From contig JAEHOE010000027.1 of NCBI GenBank assembly GCA_016858145.1, forward strand, positions 682,001 to 746,000: a stretch of DNA of 64,000 bases, in the 5' to 3' direction. This stretch comes from Edaphochlamys debaryana (Eukaryota; Chlorophyta; Chlorophyceae; Chlamydomonadales). The position numbers were made by a program, and so were the translations under genes. Positions 58,811 to 64,000 of this stretch are shown in pieces; within the stretch, counting starts at the first letter, position 1, and every line of letters begins with the position of its first letter. Under the pieces are notes generated by a model, which was not told the DNA's origin, did no database searches, and saw only the letters and a program-made list of their open reading frames with translations.

Positions 58811-60359
58811 CTATTGTGGGGATTCTTCACGCTTGCTGGCGCGGAGCTAGCGGAGCCCACCCATGCCTACCAGTGGGAGGCGTGCCCAGGGCTGCGATGC
58901 ATGGACGTTCGTATACCATGTAGGGGTGTAGGGGAGGCCAACAGAAATGTCATCATCAGTTCGCGGAAGGGGGTTAGTTCATAGCAAATGAAGGCAGCCC
59001 ATCCTTGCAACGCTCACCTCGTCTATCTCCACGTGCGTCTCCAGTTAATTCCGACTCCCGCCCCTCTATCCCCCCCTCCTCATCTTTGTACCCGCGTACC
59101 GGCGCAGTCCTCCCCCAGCGTGTTGTCCTCGATGTTGTATCGCTTCTGCACGCGTGCGGCGTACGCCCGCCGCCTGGTCCACGAGACCACAGCGGGCGGA
59201 GGGGTCGCAGGCGGTGTAGATAGTGCAGGTCTGGTTGGCGGCAATGGTCAGTGTCTGCGGCACTGCAAAGGACATGAGTGCGTGAACGCACGAACCGAGG
59301 GTGATGGGGCCAGCCAGCAGTACATATATATCCAGGACCCCTGCTACCCCTGCATCTCCAATCGTACTGGATATGGGGCCAATAACGTGGCAAGTTCTCC
59401 AGACATACAAGCGTGAGTCACTGCACTCAAACACGTGTTCGTACCCGACGGCTTTGGGCTTGGCGGCCGCGGAGGAGGCCTGGGCGGCCGCGGAGTTGGC
59501 GACTGGCCTAAAATGGGGGAGGCGCACGGGTGGCGATCACTTTAGGAATAATATGCACGTGCGAGGTATGCGTGCGGATCATGCCATGTGGACTGAGAGC
59601 GTGTGCAGCGGCCGGACGAGGGCGCATGCAGCATGCAGCGGGCGGGGGCGGGCGGGGGCGGGTCGGAGGATGGATGGATGGGAGGATAGCGTCGGCGACA
59701 CACACACACACACGGGTTACAGCCAGTTTCTGCTACTGTCCGGCCCGGTCATAGCTGATAATGCTTGAGATCAAGTTGCGGAAGCCAGCAGGCGTGAGGC
59801 CGGCGACGCGCGCCGCATGCATCAAAGGTGTGACGTCACGAGGCGCACTAGGACCAGTCTTGATTCTTTGCGCTCTACTCCCGAAGACATAAGCTTCTTG
59901 GGCGTAACATTCCTCTTTGAAGTCTGTCCTGCTGCGGCATGTCTCTCTCGTTCCTTTCATGTGCGACCGCGCTCTCACCTTGTATGACAGATGGTAACGC
60001 CATAAGCAGGTCCAGCATGATACACGCGCCGAGACCCGCCGGCCGACGGCTGTGGGCGGCCATCATGCTGCTGTGAGCTGCAAGCTAGGCGCGCATAAAT
60101 ACTTCAATGATTCAAGAAGTGGTGTCCAACTATTGTTGTTTGGTAGCAGCGGGCGGTCGAAATTGAGGCAGGCCGGTGCAAGGCGTACGCGACGACCGAC
60201 GACGGTGCGCGGTTGAGAGTTATGCCACGTTGTATTTATATGAAGCACCAGTGACGTACCCTGACGCCGGAGCTAGGAGTAACGTCTGGAGTGAAGTCAG
60301 GCGCCTGACCATACCTGTATCGACGGCGGTTGGCTGGGGGGCTCCTGACAACGGGCCTT
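58811..60359 (-). other. Region with weak candidate exons
   Basis: Two minus-strand blocks near 59270-59100 look coding: QTLTIAANQTCTIYTA after a TTTGCAG acceptor, and RRAYAARVQKRYNIEDNTLG then EDCA before a GTACGC donor. The second faintly recalls the helix after the first Cys-rich part of PLAC8 proteins, but the diagnostic Cys cluster is not seen. A short block THVEIDE lies near 59040. A CA repeat sits at 59697-59714. I cannot assemble a gene. Confidence 0.25.
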
Positions 60360-60828
60360 CCTAAGGAGTGAAACCGAGCTGAGCTGAGTTTCGCCGCCGA
60401 TAGATGCGGAGGCACTGGACAACACATGGAGAGGGGAGGGGAGAAGCGGCCGTCAAGCGCAGGCAGGGGGGTGGGGTGGGGGGCGCGGGACGCGAACCCA
60501 TGCCGGTGTCGACATCGCGTAGTGGTGCGACGACCCCTGGCGTTCAACTTGTGACGACCAGGGCGAGCGTACTGCGTGATGCGTCGTAGCGCGAGACACT
60601 GTGTGGTACTGCGTCGTGCGGTCGCTGTACGTGGAGCTTCGGGCGGGGGCCAGGGGGGAGGTGCGTGGACGGTGGCTCCGAGCGATGGATGGCTCCAGGC
60701 CCGAAACACGTGCCGATTGACACGCCTGCAATCAACCGGGCAGTCTCGCAATGGATTATGGTTGCAATCATCTTGGGGCGGAGCGTGGCGCAAACAGCGA
60801 CAAGGGGCCAGTCCTAAGGAGTGAAACC
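60360..60828. repeat. Segment bounded by 16-bp direct repeats
   Basis: CCTAAGGAGTGAAACC occurs at 60360-60375 and 60813-60828, with 437 bp between. The enclosed DNA has no recognisable gene or terminal inverted repeats. Confidence 0.5.
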
Positions 60829-61077
60829 CGTCAGGCGCCGGTTCCGCGTGAGCTGCCGTCCTCGTTAATATGCTTCTCTGTGGCCCCCAATCCGGTCAGC
60901 TCGCCGACCCCAGGTCAGCCCGAATATCTTCGCAACAAAACCGCGAGCGAGCGAGGCCATGTGCAACCCATACGGTAGGCAAAGCCGCAAGAGTGCGGGC
61001 GCAGCCGGCCAGAGCTCAGAACGGCCGTACGCGCGCGGCAGAGCGACCCGTGCCCCCCGAAAAGCTCCGGCGGCTCC

Positions 61078-61352
61078 ATCGTCACACTAGGGCACACCGG
61101 CACTGTGCCCCGCACCCTCAACCCCCTGCTTAAGACACTGGGCGTCACGGCCACCGAGGCAAAAGCCTGCTGCCACAGCCTGCACCGGCACGCGGTGAGC
61201 CGCCTCAAGAGCATCGTGAAAACCTACAGGACCCTCCGGCCAGGATGAGCACAAAGGGTGCGGAGGCACCCCCATGGTGGCGGGTCTGACCAACCCGCCC
61301 TCCTTAACCCACGCCAGGGGTAACCCGGCGTTAGATATTTCTATTTCTATTT
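61078..61352 (+). mobile_element. 5'-truncated LINE, 3' end with coding remnant
   Basis: A perfect 13-bp target-site duplication, CTCCGGCGGCTCC, flanks the insert (61065-61077 and 61353-61365). From its first base one frame stays open for 56 residues to a stop near 61248 and reads like the C-terminus of a non-LTR reverse transcriptase protein (LKTLGVTATEAKACCHSLH then RHAVSRLKSIVKTYRTL). A hairpin (GGCGGGTCTGACCAACCCGCC), the block CTTAACCCACGCCAGGGG and an ATTTCT-type tail follow. The hairpin and block recur at 24832-24904. Confidence 0.65.
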
Positions 61353-61365
61353 CTCCGGCGGCTCC

Positions 61366-62228
61366 TGGGCTTGCTGTTGCTTCCTCTGCCGTCGCCCTGG
61401 CTTGGCGCATGTTCGATGGCTGACTCCTTCTCCTTCGCGTCTGCCACGGCGCTTCTCCCTTCACGTACAGGTCTGTATGGTGATGCTGGGCGGGGCTGGG
61501 ACTCTCGCGAGCCGCCGGAGACGCTGCGCGCCCGACCTGCACGCCCAGTAACATATGTTACTGGGCAGCATGCATGCTCCAGGTAACTTGTGTGTGGGAC
61601 CGCTTCGGACAACTTTGCAGTGCTTTGGCGAAAGCCCTGGTCGCATGGTCACCGTGTCACAGCGGGTTGCACCTGGCCAGTGCCCGATTGTTCGGAAAGG
61701 AACCTGGATCTGCACTCTGCTGGCCTGTTTTTCGCGTTGCCTCGTTTACCCTTCCCCCGCAAAGCCCCTGGCCGGCTTGCACCCCCCACCTGCCGCCCCC
61801 GGCCTCCGCCACCTTCCCCTGACCTAGAACGACGGAGGTCCCTAGGGGGTCAGTAACCCGGAGCATCATGCCGTGTATGGGTGGATGGGGCAGGGGACTG
61901 ATGGTGGCCGCAGGTGTGGCCACTAAATCCTTGGCGTGCCAATAGATACGCAACATGTATGGCCAATGGTCACAGCAGAGCGCACGTACGTCCTAACTCC
62001 CTAGCCCCTTCAAGCCCCTGTAACGAGTCCCTGGACCTCAATCAGGCCAGCCCGCCCCTTTACTCCTCCCATTCGGAGCCCCTATGTCTATGCCCTTGCT
62101 GCAGTCCAATTCGGTCTGAAACTGCACTCTTGCCCCGTCACCAAGCACTTGGCTGCTGTTCGGTCTCCACGTGAGAAACCGTCCTCCACGTCAGGGCCTT
62201 CCGGCATTATCGATTGCTCCCGGCTCGG
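61366..62228. other. Intergenic region before the ankyrin-type gene
   Basis: No gene is supported. It is the 3' flank of the minus-strand ankyrin-type gene. Confidence 0.4.
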
Positions 62229-63480
62229 TCAGCCCTCCCCCGCCAGCCCCTGCAGCAGTGAGGCCGGCGCCGCCCCCGCCTCCAGCGCCCGTGCGAGCAG
62301 CGGCCGCTCCTGCGCCCACCTGCCCATGGGCACTCCCTGGGCGTGCAGCAGCGGCAGGAGCGCCCACTCGCGGAGCTCCAGGGCCCGGGCGAAGGGGGAG
62401 CCGTCGGACTGAGAGGGGGTAGGGGGCAGGGGTGGGCAGGTGGGGCGGGGTAGGGGCAGGGGGGAGAGGTGAAGAGGGTGCGTGCGGATACGCACTGGGA
62501 GAGTCATGGGTGGACACGATATAGAAGGATACGTTGCATCTGCCTACGCCCACAGCGGGAATCGGATGGCAACCAGCCCCTTGGCCCCTTCTCTTCCCTC
62601 TTTCATTCCCCCTGACCCCCATACCAAGGGGCCCCGCCCCATACATTGCACCCCCCGCGACCTCACGCGCACATCCATCCACCGGCCCTCTCACCCACTT
62701 TCTCCTTGATATAATCGAGCAGCCCCTGACCCATAGCCACCTTACGCCCACACGCCGCCCGAGCACGCTCTCACCGGCATCGGGCCGCCCAGCTCGGCCA
62801 GCACCTCCACGGCAGCCTGGCACCCAGACTCCACGGCCCCCGACCACGCCGCCTCCTGCCCCACGCCGCCGCCGCCGTGGCTGTGCACCCAGCGGATGGC
62901 CTCCACGCTGCCGGACCGCGCCGCCCAGGTCAGCAGGCCGGGGCTACGGGCGCAGGCCGCGTCCCAGTCCGAGCGGAAAGCCTCCCAGGCCCATGCCAGC
63001 ACCTCCACCCGCCCCGCTTGGGCGGCCGCCTCGAGAACGCGTACGGCCACCACGTCCACATCAGAACCCCAGGGCGAGCGTGCGAGCACCGTCAGGGCCG
63101 CCACGTGCCCCTCCCGGGCCGCCGATGCGCCAGAGGACGAAAGCATGCTCGGGGGCGGACGGATGCTGACCTTCTCGACGCCACTCGCCAAGATCCATTC
63201 CAAACCCTCAGCGTGGCCTGAGCTCACGAAGGGAGCGAAAGACCAGCAGGAGAACTCTATCTGGAAGCAGTAGAAGCAGGGCGCAGTAGGGCTGCGATGT
63301 GAGCCATACGACATGCTCCAAGGCTGCAGCTCCGGCCGAGGCGGGAAGGCGGCGAGCTGCCAGGCAATAGTTGGCGTAGGGCGTGTGGCCCTCGGCGGTT
63401 AGCAGCCACGTCACCTTCGCTTGCCAGTCTGGGGTGTGCGAGCCCAGGGCTGCCAGCCGGGGGCCAGCGGAGAGCGGGGG
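62229..63480 (-). CDS. Ankyrin-repeat-like protein
   Basis: The last exon, 62408-62229, follows a CTCAG acceptor and encodes SDGSPFARALELREWALLPL then LHAQGVPMGRWAQE and a stop. It joins in phase 0 to the exon ending at 62775 (LGGPMP before GTGAGA). That exon has ankyrin-type helices: GHAEGLEWILASG, AAREGHVAALTVLARSPWG, AAQAGRVEVLAWAWEA, AARSGSVEAIRWVHSHGG, AVESGCQAAVEVLAELGG. Upstream, TPDWQAKVTWLLTAEGHTPY and CLAARRLPASAGAAALEHVV lie in another frame; I could not find a clean intron between the two frames (63220-63300), so a frameshift or a missed exon is possible. The start is not fixed. Such proteins bind partners; no specific role can be given. Confidence 0.55.
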
Positions 63481-63744
63481 GTAACGTGGGGTGCTGGCAT
63501 GGGGTGCGTTCGTCGGTCGGCAGCCCAGCCGTCCGTTCCGCCGTAGCCGATGCCCTACGCATTCCCTGCGCTTCTGCGTGACGCGGAGCGCATTCGCTCA
63601 TGCACAAGGCGGCAGTATGGGCTGCCCTACGCTGCCGTACTAATACGGCTGGGCGCCGCCGTATTGAAGCCGTATCAAGCCGTAGCACCGGGGGCTGCCG
63701 TATTGTGCAACCCTGCCACGAGGCACAGGGAGAAGCAAGGATCA

Positions 63745-64000
63745 AGCAACTATCTAGGAGCGCTCACCTCCGCCCGCGCTCTGCTGTGTAGGCGCAGCGG
63801 GTCAGAGCAGGGAATCTGGGAATGCTCTGGGGATAAAGGCAAGCAAGGGGGAAGGGGGGGAAGGAAGGGCAGCGCGGGGCACAAGGGCTCAAGCCGCGTG
63901 CCTACGTGCCTAAGTGCTGGTCCGGAGCGCCTTTGCAACGGCAGGCTCCTCATCAAAAGGGCGACACAGCCTTGCTGAAGCGCTAACAGAGTGCAGGGAG
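63745..64000. repeat. Second copy of the dispersed repeat, empty site
   Basis: It matches 51600-51741 joined directly to 52548-52690 and lacks the 806-bp hAT-like insert. A single GCAGCGCG stands at 63869-63876 where the other copy has two. It runs off the window end. Confidence 0.7.

Noticed and set aside
59697..59714. CA microsatellite as a regulatory element
   Set aside because: A short simple repeat with no nearby supported gene.
1..64000. CRISPR arrays, bacterial operons or phage genes
   Set aside because: There are no spaced direct repeats of CRISPR type, and the genes are spliced eukaryotic ones throughout.

Overview
This is eukaryotic nuclear DNA, most likely from a chlorophyte green alga. 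It is GC-rich and intron-dense, with short exons split by C/T-rich introns that start GT(G/A)AG or GTGCG and end in CAG. The gene content fits green algae: a plant-type tRNA ligase, a plant-type MRS2 magnesium transporter, a ferroportin, and a membrane cyclic-nucleotide phosphodiesterase with a CHASE-like ectodomain. I cannot name the species. Gene models were built by hand from splice signals, reading phase and homology that I recognise; phases close in every model reported as complete.

Layout. 1-10.6 kb (minus strand): three tandem paralogues of an algal methyltransferase-like, membrane-anchored family. The first is cut by the window edge, the second is complete (9 exons), and the third keeps only its first and last exons. 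10.9-15.1 kb (+): an unrecognised 645-residue protein in 9 exons. 15.1-15.8 kb: a duplicated fragment of a gene end that recurs at 26.4-27.2 kb. 16.2-23.9 kb (+): a 17-exon receptor-like phosphodiesterase. 27.1-29.1 kb (-): a leucine-rich protein with two apparent frameshifts. 29.4-32.8 kb (-): ferroportin, 9 exons. 34.1-39.7 kb (-): MRS2, 15 exons. 40.3-51.1 kb (+): tRNA ligase, 27 exons, divergently arranged with MRS2. 51.1-64 kb: repeat-rich DNA with nested transposons, a 181-bp satellite, two decayed paralogous membrane-protein genes, a truncated LINE and an ankyrin-type gene (-).

Three things stand out. First, many introns carry a decayed copy of the neighbouring exon edge together with its splice site, in at least ten introns of five genes; this looks like recurrent tandem duplication across exon-intron junctions. 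Second, 51.6-52.7 kb holds a nested insertion: a hAT-like element sits in a repeat whose empty site survives at 63.87 kb, and a tRNA-headed SINE with a 12-bp target-site duplication sits inside that element. Third, the SINE tail matches the 3' end of two LINE fragments at 24.8 and 61.1 kb, each with its own target-site duplication, which suggests a SINE-LINE partnership.

The recognised genes are mostly housekeeping: metal transport (ferroportin, MRS2), tRNA splicing or RNA repair (tRNA ligase) and second-messenger breakdown (phosphodiesterase). They form no obvious single pathway.
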